A stretch of 64,000 nucleotides of DNA from Bacillota bacterium (GCA_023435225.1 JAEYRX010000012.1:124001-188000); one strand, 5' to 3'; positions 50,877 through 60,727 are shown, counted from the stretch's first letter. Translations and numbers: made by a program. Notes: generated by a model from the sequence alone, not told the origin.

Positions 50877-52127
50877 ATGGACCCTTTGATTCGCGCAGAA
50901 GTGGTTATCGGCGAAAATACAAGGCAACTATTGGTCGAAAAGAACATTATTCTAGCTATTCCCGCCATTAAAATCAGGAATATTACCGCCACTGTTTGTA
51001 ACATAACCACTGATGTAATTGCTGATAAAGTGGTCATCCAAGGGGTTTTACACAAACAGATCTTTTTTGTCGGAGAAGATAATATTGTTCACCACCAAGC
51101 GGAAAACATTCCATTCAGTACTTTCGTGGATGTTCCGGGAGCGGAGCCCGGTATGAACGTCCAAGTTGAACCGGTGGTAGAAACTGTTATTTTTAATTTA
51201 TTGACAACTAATATTGTTCATCAAAAAGTAGTTATCGAATTTTTTGTAAAAATCACTGAAACCAGGCAACTTAGCGTAGTTACCGGGAACGGCCCATTAG
51301 TAAGAGTCGATCAGGTTGTAGGCGAAAACACCAAACAGGAATTATTTGAAAACTTTGTCACTTTAACGACTCCGGCAATTAAAATCGATGATATTACCGT
51401 TTGTATAAAACATTTAACTACTCATGTCATTCAAGATAAAGTTATTATCCAGGGAATTATTCATAAACAGATTTTCTTCGTAGGAACTAATAATGTTGAG
51501 TATCATCAAGGAGAAGATGTAGAATTCTCAACTTTCGTAGATGTACCTGGCGCTTGTCCGGGAATGGATGTCGAAGTTGTCCCGACGGTTGAATTTGTAA
51601 ACTTTGAACTCCAGACTGCAACTTGTCTCATTCAAAAGGTAGTAGTAGAGTTTTTTGCCAAAGTCACCGAAAGTGTTCAACTCAATATCGTTCTTGGTCC
51701 CGGTGCTCTTTTAAAACTGGAAACTGTTACCGGTGAGAATACTAATCAAATATTAGTGGAGAATGTCTTTGCCTTACCGATACCGACGGTTAAAATCAGG
51801 GAAATAATAGCTTGTATAAAGGACTTGGTGACCGAAGTCATTGATAACAAAGTAGTTATTCAGGGTATTTTGCATAAACAAATCTTCTTTATCGGTAACG
51901 ACAACTTGGAACACCATCAAGCCGAAGATATTCCGTTCAGTACCTTTGTCGATATTATCGGGGCTTGTCCGGGAATGAATGTCCGGGTTGACTCCAGAAT
52001 TGAGACTATCCTCTTTGAACTGGAAAGCAGTAACGCCTTGAGACAGAAAGTGGTTATTGAGTTTTTTGTTAAGGTTACCGAAACTCAACAATTACTGGTT
52101 CAGATTGTTTCACCTTATTATTTATAA
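50877..52127 (+). CDS. Triple SPOCS-domain (DUF3794) protein
   Basis: 416 residues made of three tandem copies of about 137 residues of the SPOCS/DUF3794 domain, known from the coat/cortex protein SipL and relatives that bind SpoIVA. Each copy runs VxGENTxQxLVEN..., PAIKIR(D/N)I, DKV(I)IQGI(L)HKQIFFVG, HQAEDIPFSTFVD, PG(A)CPGM, QKVVIEFFVKVTET. The copies are highly similar, suggesting recent internal duplication. There is no signal peptide. AAAGGAGGG precedes the ATG. A terminator follows. It is probably part of the spore envelope. Confidence 0.9.
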   Translation: MDPLIRAEVVIGENTRQLLVEKNIILAIPAIKIRNITATVCNITTDVIADKVVIQGVLHKQIFFVGEDNIVHHQAENIPFSTFVDVPGAEPGMNVQVEPVVETVIFNLLTTNIVHQKVVIEFFVKITETRQLSVVTGNGPLVRVDQVVGENTKQELFENFVTLTTPAIKIDDITVCIKHLTTHVIQDKVIIQGIIHKQIFFVGTNNVEYHQGEDVEFSTFVDVPGACPGMDVEVVPTVEFVNFELQTATCLIQKVVVEFFAKVTESVQLNIVLGPGALLKLETVTGENTNQILVENVFALPIPTVKIREIIACIKDLVTEVIDNKVVIQGILHKQIFFIGNDNLEHHQAEDIPFSTFVDIIGACPGMNVRVDSRIETILFELESSNALRQKVVIEFFVKVTETQQLLVQIVSPYYL

Positions 52128-52152
52128 AATTCCGACAGAGGATCGCTTAAAG

Positions 52153-52196
52153 AAAACAGGTTGTTCATCTTATTGAACAACCTGTTTTCATTTTGG
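52153..52196 (+). terminator. Terminator of the triple-SPOCS gene
   Basis: AAAACAGGTTGTTCA (TCTTAT) TGAACAACCTGTTTT then CATTTT: a 15-bp stem. Confidence 0.9.
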
Positions 52197-52390
52197 TTTT
52201 TGTCCTTGCATATAAATTAAGGAGTGTTATTTGCTTAAATTTAACTTTCACTAATTTTCTTCAAAACACGCAGCGGTTTTGCTTAAAAAATAACTTCAGT
52301 ATTAGTAATTTTTGAGCTGTACCCTTAATCATGAGTGTTTTAGAGAAAATTGTTCGAATAGTATAAGCTACATTATAAAAGGAGCCCGGG

Positions 52391-54439
52391 ATGTTTAGCA
52401 AACGGGTGAATCATTTTAAAGTAACTACCAAATGGCCGGAACTTATTAATAGAAGAATACTGCAAATTGATAATCAGTTGCAGGATATTCAATTTATCAA
52501 TCAAGTTCAATTTCTTTATGCCCGAGGTTTGATAAAACGGGAGATTATATATATGGAGCCGGATGGCCGATTTCGGAAAATGGAAGACAAAGTACAATTT
52601 GAAATTAATCTTGGTCAGGCGGTACTGGAACCATTACCCTATTTTTCGGTAGAACTTCAACAAGATTATTATCTTTTCTTTCCCGAAAAAATTGGAGAAA
52701 AGCAAGCTTTGTTTGAACAGAGCTTTACATTGATGTTTCAAGAAGATAAATCCAACTTAATTGAAGAAAGTAGTGAATTGTTACTAATCAATACTATTGT
52801 TTCATCAGGAACCGGATGTGATTATTTGAGGATTTTAATAAATTTCCCTAATGAACTGAGTAAACCGAAAGAATTTCAGGGTATAATTCATTTCGCTAAA
52901 AATATTGTTCCTCCGGTTGCTGATGGAATTGTAGAAGGGATAATTACTTATCGGTCTTATAATAATTTAATAGCCGAGATCGACATTAAGCAACAATTAA
53001 GTTTTTTGATAAATGCTCCAATTCCGGATCGGGACCAATTTATCTTTATTTCCGGGGATATTAAGGATATTAATTGGAAACCGACTTCAACCGCAGCAGA
53101 TTGGTGGTTGGAGATACAGATTAATTATCAGTGGTTTATTTGTGAACCCAAAGAGATTTATTGTATTGTTGATAAGAATGGTTGCTTAGAATCTGAACAA
53201 ATTAAAACCTATTTTTTAATAAAAAAAAATTGTTATGAGTTTCCACAAGTGGTTAGTTATTTAATCGATGAAACAGCAAGTAACATCGTAATAGAAATTA
53301 CCGCTGTATCCAATCATTTAAAACCGCTCAAAAAGGGTTTATTATTAACCATTAAATTGAAATGCGAAGTTATTTTTACAAATGAAGCAGGAATAGAGAA
53401 ATACCGGGAATTTTATTCGCAAATTGATGAATTGGTTGAAAAATCTTCAAGCAATAATTTTGATGAACAAGAATTTTTCAAAACCACTGTCGAAGTTTGT
53501 CCAATAAAATATGACTTTTTTAATGGTGAATTAAAAATAAGTTTAAATTGTTACTATTACATAAATACCTATTTGGTCAAATTGTTCAGTGTTGTTATCG
53601 ATGATAATTCCGTTGAATCTGTTGTAGTCCCGGTTCTTGCAGGGCAAGAGTCATTTTTCATATCAGGGGAGGAGGTATTTAAGTTACCATGTACTTTTAC
53701 TCAAATAATCGAAGTAAAAGCCGGATTTATTCAATGTAAACCAGTTACTCAAAAAGGAATCTTGAATATAAATGGGGATTTTGAGGTTGGGGTTTCTTAT
53801 ACGGATCTTAAAGGTAAATTACGAGATAATAAATTTACTCTCTTTTTCCAAGAGGGATTTTTTTGGGAGCGTTTGGAAAGTTTTAATGAAGTTACTTTGA
53901 AGAGCAAACTGGAATACGATAGTATTATTATAGAAGGCGATATAATTAAATATAAGTATTTAATTAGTTTTTTTGCAGAAAGTTATCAGGAAAAAGTCAT
54001 AAAAATAGCTTCTCTGAAAAGAAATGAACCGGTTCCGGATTCTCAATCTTTAGGTAAGCCAATAATAAAGGATAGAATAATAGAAAGCATAACCATTGAA
54101 AGCGATTTATTGTTAAAACAAGGGAATATTTGTGAGATTATTGGTAGTAAAGCCGGTATTGTTGAATTTGAAATCAGGGATTCACTCCGGGCTCTTTTTG
54201 TAAAGGGTAATTTTACAGGGGAGATTGAATACTGGGATAAAGAGAGGTATTTACAACGGGAATGTATTGAATTACCATTTTGGAAATTTGTTGATAACCC
54301 TATTCGGTCAGTCGAATGTTCCCGAATAATACCGGAAATTATCCATTATAGCTTTTCTCCGGTTAAAAACAGACTATGGCGAAAAGACCGTCTACAGATT
54401 AATTTTGAAATAGAACTTAAATACGAAGGTGATTCTTAA
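52391..54439 (+). CDS. Large SPOCS-related protein
   Basis: 682 residues without membrane segments or signal peptide. Beta-rich repeats of SPOCS type can be followed by eye: EREIIYMEPDGRFRKMEDKVQFE-like strands, QGIIHFAKNIVPP..VDGIVEGIITYRS, and further units near residues 150-250, 290-420, 450-560 and 570-680 (VSYTDLKGKL..., FVKGNFTGEIEYWDKE). The repeats are far more diverged than in the preceding protein. The ribosome-binding site is AAAGGAG. Its stop overlaps the glycosyltransferase start by one base. A role in spore-surface assembly is inferred from domain and neighbours. Confidence 0.75.
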   Translation: MFSKRVNHFKVTTKWPELINRRILQIDNQLQDIQFINQVQFLYARGLIKREIIYMEPDGRFRKMEDKVQFEINLGQAVLEPLPYFSVELQQDYYLFFPEKIGEKQALFEQSFTLMFQEDKSNLIEESSELLLINTIVSSGTGCDYLRILINFPNELSKPKEFQGIIHFAKNIVPPVADGIVEGIITYRSYNNLIAEIDIKQQLSFLINAPIPDRDQFIFISGDIKDINWKPTSTAADWWLEIQINYQWFICEPKEIYCIVDKNGCLESEQIKTYFLIKKNCYEFPQVVSYLIDETASNIVIEITAVSNHLKPLKKGLLLTIKLKCEVIFTNEAGIEKYREFYSQIDELVEKSSSNNFDEQEFFKTTVEVCPIKYDFFNGELKISLNCYYYINTYLVKLFSVVIDDNSVESVVVPVLAGQESFFISGEEVFKLPCTFTQIIEVKAGFIQCKPVTQKGILNINGDFEVGVSYTDLKGKLRDNKFTLFFQEGFFWERLESFNEVTLKSKLEYDSIIIEGDIIKYKYLISFFAESYQEKVIKIASLKRNEPVPDSQSLGKPIIKDRIIESITIESDLLLKQGNICEIIGSKAGIVEFEIRDSLRALFVKGNFTGEIEYWDKERYLQRECIELPFWKFVDNPIRSVECSRIIPEIIHYSFSPVKNRLWRKDRLQINFEIELKYEGDS

Positions 54440-55446
54440 TGAGAGTCCTATTTATAAATAGAAACAGTTATAGCAATTCAATTGCCGGTGATAGTGTTCA
54501 AATGATGAAGACCAAAGACTATCTTGAGAAACTACAGGTGAGAGTGGAACTCAATTGTTCTCCGGAACTCGATTTAACCGCGTATAGCTTGGTTCATTTG
54601 TTTAATATTATGCCGGTTGAGGAAGTATACCCTTTATTTCTAAATGCCCTCCGGCAAAAAAAGAAAATTGTCTTATCACCGATTTTTTGGGATCCTGACG
54701 AATTTCTAAAACATAATAGGGAACATAGGGATTTTAAAACCTGGTGGCAAAAAACTATGCCGCTTCGGAAAGAAATTCTTAACAAGGTAGACTTGATATT
54801 GCCAAACTCCCGGTTGGAACTGGAAGCTTTAGAGCATATGTTCAGCCGGCTTCCCCCGGCCAGAGTGATCCCGAATGCCGCCGATCCTTTATTTGCGTCG
54901 GCAAAGCCGGACCGTTTTATCAATCGGTTTAAATGGAAAGATTTTTTATTATCAGTCGGGCGGATTTGCCGTCGTAAAAATCAATTAGGGTTGATTAAAG
55001 CGGTTAAGTCATTAAAAATCCCTTTAGTAATTATTGGACCTCTTAATGATAGTATATATTATCAGGAGTGTCGACGCGAAGCTGCCGGAACGGAAGTGTT
55101 ATTTCTCGATTCTTTTAATCAGAACGACCTCTCGTCAGCTTATGCTGCCGCCAGAGTTCATGCCTTAACCAGTTGGTATGATACTCCGGGTTTGGTCTCT
55201 TTGGAAGCTGCATTAGCCGGTTGTCAAATAGTAACTACCGATCGGGGCAGCGCTTCGGAGTATTTTGGAGATTTGGCTTTTTATTGCGATCCCAATAACC
55301 AGGAATCCATAAGATTAGCAATAACAAAAGCCTGGTCAGCTAAAAAAGACGATCGTTTAAAAAATCTGGTACTTGAGAAATACATCTGGGATAGGACGGC
55401 AGTCGCTACTTTGGAAGCATACAAAAAAGTTCTAAATGTAAATTGA
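54439..55446 (+). CDS. Family 4 glycosyltransferase
   Basis: A GT-B fold glycosyltransferase of 335 residues. The N-terminal domain starts MRVLFINRNSYSNSIAGDS; the C-terminal nucleotide-binding domain has FLLSVGRICRRKNQLGLIKAV, IIGP and the EX7E-like GLVSLEAALAGCQIVTTDRGSASEYFG. It is coupled to the large SPOCS-related protein (TAATG), so it may glycosylate a coat or exosporium component. The last codons (VN) and stop are the first unit of a 7-bp tandem repeat. Confidence 0.9.
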   Translation: MRVLFINRNSYSNSIAGDSVQMMKTKDYLEKLQVRVELNCSPELDLTAYSLVHLFNIMPVEEVYPLFLNALRQKKKIVLSPIFWDPDEFLKHNREHRDFKTWWQKTMPLRKEILNKVDLILPNSRLELEALEHMFSRLPPARVIPNAADPLFASAKPDRFINRFKWKDFLLSVGRICRRKNQLGLIKAVKSLKIPLVIIGPLNDSIYYQECRREAAGTEVLFLDSFNQNDLSSAYAAARVHALTSWYDTPGLVSLEAALAGCQIVTTDRGSASEYFGDLAFYCDPNNQESIRLAITKAWSAKKDDRLKNLVLEKYIWDRTAVATLEAYKKVLNVN

Positions 55447-55475
55447 GAATTGAGAATTGAGAATTAACAATTAAA
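55441..55475. repeat. Heptamer array (AATTGAG)n
   Basis: AATTGAG, AATTGAG, AATTGAG, AATTAAC, AATTAAA. The stop codon of the glycosyltransferase lies in the first unit. Confidence 0.85.
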
Positions 55476-55555
55476 AAATAACTACAGTTATTAACCACCC
55501 TAAAAACTGGCAACTGGTAATTTTAAATTATTAGACGAACTAATAAATTAATGAA

Positions 55556-55655
55556 ACTAATAACCAATAACCAATAACCAATAACCAATAACCAATAACC
55601 AATAACCAATAACCAATAACCAATCACCAATAACTAATAACTAATGAACTAATGA
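55556..55655. repeat. Long heptamer array (CCAATAA)n
   Basis: About 14 units of 7 bp: CTAATAA, then about nine exact CCAATAA, then CCAATCA, CCAATAA, CTAATAA, CTAATGA, ACTAATG. The last units encode the end (SLVH, stop) of the minus-strand gene 55641-56072. It is the longest array of the window and likely to vary in copy number. Confidence 0.95.
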
Positions 55656-56072
55656 ACTTTTTTTATTGTCCATAAATAACGAGTAACGAGCTAAAGGTTT
55701 TCCGGAGTTTTCCTCATATAACTCGAAACAAAGCTTTTGTTTATAAAAATATCTTTTTGGAAGGGTAAATAGTTGGTAATAACCTGGTTTTTTCCGGCCA
55801 AGCATAGTGACGAAATAGCCGCGATATTTAACATCGATAACTTGAAGCTGAAAAGCCAGAACTGGAAATGAATCAGCCAGAAATAACTCCGGAATTTCAA
55901 CTGCAAAATCCCGCTGTAAAATGGGTCGCCATTGAAGTAAATCCAGACCGGCGATTATTTGCGTCCTAATAGGAATGGAAGAATCCAGATTACCGGAAAT
56001 AATTTCGGTAATAGACATAGGAATATATTGGACCGCAGGAAATGGATATACTGAAGTATTTCCAAAACTCAA
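55641..56072 (-). CDS. Hypothetical protein, 143 residues
   Basis: Not recognised. It is soluble, without signal peptide; strand-rich with aromatic residues (YPFPAVQYIPMSITEII, FLADSFPVLAFQLQVIDV, YRGYFVTMLGRKKPGYYQLF, LCFELYEENSGKP). The start is TTG with GGAGGTG 8 bases upstream. Its C-terminal residues lie within a heptamer array, so the end may be variable. It is next to the SPOCS/glycosyltransferase locus, in opposite direction. A spore-related role is possible but not supported by sequence. Confidence 0.65.
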   Translation of the reverse strand: MSFGNTSVYPFPAVQYIPMSITEIISGNLDSSIPIRTQIIAGLDLLQWRPILQRDFAVEIPELFLADSFPVLAFQLQVIDVKYRGYFVTMLGRKKPGYYQLFTLPKRYFYKQKLCFELYEENSGKPLARYSLFMDNKKSSLVH

Positions 56073-56385
56073 AGTGAAAGCACCTCCGGAAGTAAATGTT
56101 ATTAATCTTTATGAACGTTTTTAGATACAAAATGCGCTATATATTTTATGTTCCTTAGAAAGATTGGGTTACATCATAGTAACGTAAAAGTCAATTTTAT
56201 TATTATAAAAGTTTACAATTTCATCAAAGGGATAGAGTAAAAACATGGAGAAAATTTTGATAATTATTCCTGTGCCCTCTGTGTATCGAGTGTTTTGCAC
56301 GTGTTCTTTAAAACTTTGATAGTTTATTGGTTTACATGATTTCCTGTAGTCAAACTGCTGCTTATGATGTTATAATCAATATAAG
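56073..56385. other. 313-base intergenic region
   Basis: It holds half of a CACAGAG-type repeat (about 56240-56295: ATGGAGAAAATTTTG ... CCTGTGCCCTCTGTGT) and, at its end, TATAAT (56370-56375) only 10 bases before the next ATG. Nothing else was recognised. Confidence 0.45.
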
Positions 56386-59067
56386 ATGAATATCTATCTG
56401 TTAATTCCATTATTTGCCTTAATGGTTCATGGCTTTGCCTGGACCTTTGTTTTCGCCCAAAAAAGAAAAACCGCCGTTCATTGGGGTTATTTAATTTTAG
56501 TTGGTAATTTAGAGTTATGGGTCCTAAATAGTTTTTTTCTCAAATTAAGCATTAGTGATATATGGATAATGCCACTATTAAAGGCAAACTCAATCCATTG
56601 GCTGGCGATTGGTTTTTTATTCCTTCATTTCGGATACGCTTTTCTTAAAAGGAAAAAGGATTTTATATATTATACTTCCTTAACCTCTGTTATTTTGGCA
56701 ATAATTATTAATTTTTCTACTAATCTGGTTATTCAAGGATATATCCGAAATTATTGGGGTCTTAATTATCAAAGTGGTCTTCTATATTTCCCCTTTATTA
56801 TATTGATTGCTGCAGCCCCTATCATTTATACTTTAGCGCTACTTTATCTTAACTACCGGAAAACCAGCGATTCAAATGTTAAAAAGCAAATCTGGCTACT
56901 TATCAGTGGAACAATTTTTTCTATGGTATTTGGCATAATTTCAACATTTTTTGCACAGTCTGCTCTAAACTTGGTTAATATAGTAAAAATAAGCGCCGAA
57001 ATCACTATAATTCAATCATTATCAATTTTATACGCCATAATAAAATATAGATTTTTAAATGTCGGTATTGAAGATATCGCCGAGGAAGTTTTTGTCCATG
57101 CTCATGTTGGCATTGTAATGCTGGATATGGAAGAACGAATAATTCACATCAACAAATCCGCTCATAATATTTTACCGAATATATACAATAGCTTTATGGG
57201 GTTATCAATTTCTTCCGTAATCTCCGACTATGCTAATAATAAAAACAATGGTAGCTTTGAATACTGTATTAATGTTGCGGAGCAAGTACGAACATTATTT
57301 ATAACAGTAGTTACTGTCGAGCATTTTAATTCCGAAGTTGGTAAGGTTTTAATTTTACGAGATATTACCGAACATAAACGGATTGAAAAAGCTCTGAAAG
57401 AGAGCGAAGAAAGGTATCGGACTTTATTTAATTCTTCGCCGGATGCTATTTTTTTGATGGACCCACATAATCCGGAAATTCGTGGTCTGGTTATTGAATG
57501 TAATGAAGCGGCTTGCACAATGAATGGTTACTCCCAGGAGGAACTTATCGGGAAAAGTATTGATATATTACATCCTAAAGAAACTTCGGATAAAGAACGG
57601 GATAGTTACTTAAGTCAGATTTGGAGAGAAAAAGTTGTTCGAAGAGAAGGGGTTCATTGTCGTAAGGACGGGAGTACCTTTTTAATTGAGACGGTAGGAA
57701 ACTTAATAACTTTGGCTGGAAAAGAATTGATACTTGGTATTGACCGTGATATAACAGAGAGAGTGGAAGCTCAAGAAAAAATTTGGCATCAGGCCAATCA
57801 TGATCTTTTAACCGGCTTACCAAACCGGGCTCTTTTTAGCGACAGGCTATCTCAAGCATTGGTAAATGCCAATCGTTATGAGAAGATGTTAGCAGTACTA
57901 TATTTGGATTTGGACCGTTTTAAAACTATTAATGATACTTTAGGCCATACTTTCGGTGACCGAATACTTCAGAAAGTAGCTGAAAGATTGGATGAACAAT
58001 TAAAAGAAGGCGATACCATCGCCAGATTGGGTGGAGACGAATTTGTAATATTATTACCACAGATTGCTCATATCGAAGATGCTGTACGATTGGCTCAGAA
58101 AATACTGGAATTGGGCAAACAACCGATAGTAATGGAAGAACAGGAATTATACATTACCATTAGTATGGGAATTGCCTTTTATCCTGCTGATGGCGCTGAT
58201 GTTGATACTTTATTAAAAAATTCGGATACTGCTCTAAACAGAGTGAAAAACCAGGGAGGAAATAATTATCAATTTTATGCCCCGGTTATGAACTCCAAAG
58301 CTTCAGAACGTCTATTAATGGAAAATGAGTTGCGGCGGGCAATAAAAAACAAAGAGTTTGTGGTTTATTATCAACCGCAGTTGGATATCAATACTTGGCG
58401 GGTAATTGGTTTTGAGGCCTTAATCCGTTGGAAACACCCCGAAAATGGGATGGTTTATCCAGATGAATTCATTTCAATAGCGGAGGAGATTGGTTTAATA
58501 GTTCCCATAGGTGAATTGGTTCTTCGGGAGGTTTGCGCCCAAAACAAGCGTTGGCTGGAAGAAGGGTTATCTCCTAAACGGATAGCGGTAAACTTATCTG
58601 CCCGTCAGTTTCATCAACGAGATTTAGTTACTACTGTTAAGCAGATTCTAGAGGAGACCGGTTTAGCCTCCGAATATTTAGAGTTGGAAATTACTGAAAG
58701 CGTTGCCATGGAGGATGCCGATTATACAATTGAGATATTACATCAGTTAAGGGAGATGGGTGTCTATATTGCTTTAGATGATTTCGGTACCGGTTATTCT
58801 TCGCTTAATTATCTAAAGAGGTTTCCTTTAAATATTATAAAGATTGATCGCTCTTTTATCCGGGACCTGACAACCAACTCCAATGACGCAGCGATAGCAA
58901 CAGCAATAATTTCTTTGGCCCATAATCTTAACTTAAGTGTAATCGCTGAAGGGGTAGAAATAGAGGAGCAGTTGGCATTCTTGAAGCTACAACAATGCGA
59001 CAATATGCAAGGTTTTTTGTTTAGCAAACCATTACCTGTTGAGGAACTGGGGCAGTTTTTAAAATAG
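56386..59067 (+). CDS. Membrane PAS-GGDEF-EAL cyclic di-GMP protein
   Basis: 893 residues. Seven or eight membrane segments fill residues 1-225 (the 7TM sensor type of histidine kinases). A PAS-like segment lies at about 235-330 and a PAS domain at 345-460 (RYRTLFNSSPDAIFLMD). The GGDEF domain spans about 470-630 with an intact GGDEF (ARLGGDEFVILL), and the EAL domain about 640-890 with intact EAL in GFEALIRWKHPENG, plus ELEITES, ALDDFGTGYSSLNYLK and IKIDRSFIRDL. Both synthase and phosphodiesterase activity are possible. No ribosome-binding site precedes the ATG. Confidence 0.93.
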   Translation: MNIYLLIPLFALMVHGFAWTFVFAQKRKTAVHWGYLILVGNLELWVLNSFFLKLSISDIWIMPLLKANSIHWLAIGFLFLHFGYAFLKRKKDFIYYTSLTSVILAIIINFSTNLVIQGYIRNYWGLNYQSGLLYFPFIILIAAAPIIYTLALLYLNYRKTSDSNVKKQIWLLISGTIFSMVFGIISTFFAQSALNLVNIVKISAEITIIQSLSILYAIIKYRFLNVGIEDIAEEVFVHAHVGIVMLDMEERIIHINKSAHNILPNIYNSFMGLSISSVISDYANNKNNGSFEYCINVAEQVRTLFITVVTVEHFNSEVGKVLILRDITEHKRIEKALKESEERYRTLFNSSPDAIFLMDPHNPEIRGLVIECNEAACTMNGYSQEELIGKSIDILHPKETSDKERDSYLSQIWREKVVRREGVHCRKDGSTFLIETVGNLITLAGKELILGIDRDITERVEAQEKIWHQANHDLLTGLPNRALFSDRLSQALVNANRYEKMLAVLYLDLDRFKTINDTLGHTFGDRILQKVAERLDEQLKEGDTIARLGGDEFVILLPQIAHIEDAVRLAQKILELGKQPIVMEEQELYITISMGIAFYPADGADVDTLLKNSDTALNRVKNQGGNNYQFYAPVMNSKASERLLMENELRRAIKNKEFVVYYQPQLDINTWRVIGFEALIRWKHPENGMVYPDEFISIAEEIGLIVPIGELVLREVCAQNKRWLEEGLSPKRIAVNLSARQFHQRDLVTTVKQILEETGLASEYLELEITESVAMEDADYTIEILHQLREMGVYIALDDFGTGYSSLNYLKRFPLNIIKIDRSFIRDLTTNSNDAAIATAIISLAHNLNLSVIAEGVEIEEQLAFLKLQQCDNMQGFLFSKPLPVEELGQFLK

Positions 59068-59100
59068 GCGAAAGGCGTGAGGCACGAGGCTTGAGTATGA
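59066..59100. repeat. Degenerate heptamer array (AGGCGAA)n
   Basis: AGGCGAA, AGGCGTG, AGGCACG, AGGCTTG, AGTATGA, beginning within the TAG stop of the GGDEF/EAL gene. Confidence 0.7.
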
Positions 59101-59215
59101 AAGTTGGTTTATTTAGTGTATAGTGTACAGTTGACAGTCAAAAAATTAAGATTCTTTTAAGGAACTGCAAAAAAACTAGAAACTATAAAATAATGAAAAG
59201 AATCGGGGGATCAGT

Positions 59216-60094
59216 TTGAAGTTTGAAGAGTTTTTAGCAAGTAAGAAATTAATAATAATCGATGGAGCTATGGGAACGGAGTTAGCCAAAAGAGGATTGG
59301 AGATGAGCGGGACCAACAATCTAACCAATCCGGAAGCAGTTCTGGCAGTGCACCGGGATTATGTGAAAGCCGGCGCTAATGCCATTATTACTAATACTCT
59401 AACTATGAACCGGATCAGCCTGGAATCCCATGGAGCGGAAGTTGATTTATGCGGAGTTAATATGGCCGGAGCCAGGCTGGCTAGAGAAGCAGCCGGAGCA
59501 GAGCGTCTGGTCTTTGGAGATATGAGTTCAACCGGGCAGTTGTTGGAACCTTATGGAGATTATACTGAAGAACAGTTTATTAACACTTTTAAAGAACAAG
59601 CTTCTTTTCTAGCTGAAGGCGGAGTTGACGGTTTTATTATTGAAACCATGATCGATCTACGGGAAGCTGTTTGTGCTTTAAAAGCCTGTAAAGTTGCGAC
59701 TAATCTGCCGGTAATCATGTCGCTTTCTTTTACTACCACATCTAATGGCGGACGGACAGTAATGGGAAATACTCTGGCGGAGATCGCCAAAGCGGCGGAA
59801 GATTATGGAGCAGCTGCAGTAGGGTCCAATTGCGGAGAGCTGGATCCTTTGGAAATGGCTGAGATTGTCAAAATGTTTAAAGGTGTAACTTCACTGCCAA
59901 TTATTATTGAACCTAATGCCGGTAAACCGGTATTAGTTGACGAACAGGCGGTATTTAAAATGGGACCGGAAGAGTTCGCCGCCGGGGTTAAGAAATGCTT
60001 AGAGAACGGAGCTAAACTAATAGGCGGATGCTGCGGAACCAGTCCGGCGCATATTCAGAAAGTAAGTGAAATAATAAAGGTAATTGAGAATTAA
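59216..60094 (+). CDS. Homocysteine S-methyltransferase-family protein
   Basis: A zinc-dependent homocysteine-binding barrel like the N-terminal module of cobalamin-dependent methionine synthase, 292 residues. Visible are IDGAMGTELAKRGL, TNTLTMNRISL, and the zinc ligands: Cys in GSNCGELDP (about residue 205) and CC in IGGCCGTSPAHI (about residues 272-273). The folate, cobalamin and activation modules are not attached. It could be a stand-alone subunit working with a corrinoid protein or use another methyl donor. The start is TTG with GGGGGAT upstream. It stands alone. Confidence 0.9.
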   Translation: MKFEEFLASKKLIIIDGAMGTELAKRGLEMSGTNNLTNPEAVLAVHRDYVKAGANAIITNTLTMNRISLESHGAEVDLCGVNMAGARLAREAAGAERLVFGDMSSTGQLLEPYGDYTEEQFINTFKEQASFLAEGGVDGFIIETMIDLREAVCALKACKVATNLPVIMSLSFTTTSNGGRTVMGNTLAEIAKAAEDYGAAAVGSNCGELDPLEMAEIVKMFKGVTSLPIIIEPNAGKPVLVDEQAVFKMGPEEFAAGVKKCLENGAKLIGGCCGTSPAHIQKVSEIIKVIEN

Positions 60095-60220
60095 ATACAT
60101 AATGAGGAAATGAAAAATAGGCGTTTTGAGATGTCTATTTTTTGTTTCTTAACTTAGCGGCGTTAAAGAATATAATCTCCTATACAAACATATAATTCTT
60201 CCGAAGGGAGGCTTATCCTT

Positions 60221-60727
60221 ATGCGGAAGATAATGTGGTTGTTATTCCCGTTAATGTTGATAATTTCGATATGTACTTGCATGGCTGAATTGGATAGATG
60301 GGAACCGATAAAGTTTGGCAATAACCCGTCCCGTTATTATTTTGATAAACATACCATTAAATATGTTTATGTCAAGGAAATAGAACAGGTGTGTATTGAT
60401 TTCTGGCTGAAAACCAATTATACACCGGAGCAGGCGACTCAGACGGTGGCGACTTATAAGAAATTGAATATTTCTAATGCTGAAGATTACAGCAGTCTTG
60501 CCTACACATTAAACCGGATACTTTTTTCCAATAACCGGCAACTTTGTTACTGTAATACCTACAGTTTTACTAAGTCGGGAGGGATGATCGGGAGTAGTTC
60601 TCCCAAAGAAAAGCTTAACTGGCTGGATATCATACCGGGGACCAATGATGAGGATATATATAATGCGGTTGCCAAGTATGCTAATGCGCATAAAGGAAAA
60701 TTGAAGAATAGGATGAGTGAGTTTTAG
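60221..60727 (+). CDS. Secreted surface protein, adhesin-E-like
   Basis: 168 residues with a signal peptide (about 4-22, WLLFPLMLIISICTCMA). The mature part starts ELDRWEPIKFGNNPSRYYFDKHTIKYV, a pattern of small exported proteins of the surface-adhesin-E type (W...YYD..TI......V.FWLK), then a helix and a Cys-containing strand LCYCNTYSF. It may be a lipoprotein, though no clear lipobox was seen. GAAGGGAGG precedes the ATG. Its stop overlaps the stop of the convergent TPR-OmpA gene by 3 bases. Confidence 0.78.
   Translation: MRKIMWLLFPLMLIISICTCMAELDRWEPIKFGNNPSRYYFDKHTIKYVYVKEIEQVCIDFWLKTNYTPEQATQTVATYKKLNISNAEDYSSLAYTLNRILFSNNRQLCYCNTYSFTKSGGMIGSSSPKEKLNWLDIIPGTNDEDIYNAVAKYANAHKGKLKNRMSEF

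Noticed and set aside
55556..55655. A CRISPR array
   Set aside because: The units are 7 bp without spacers; it is a simple tandem repeat.
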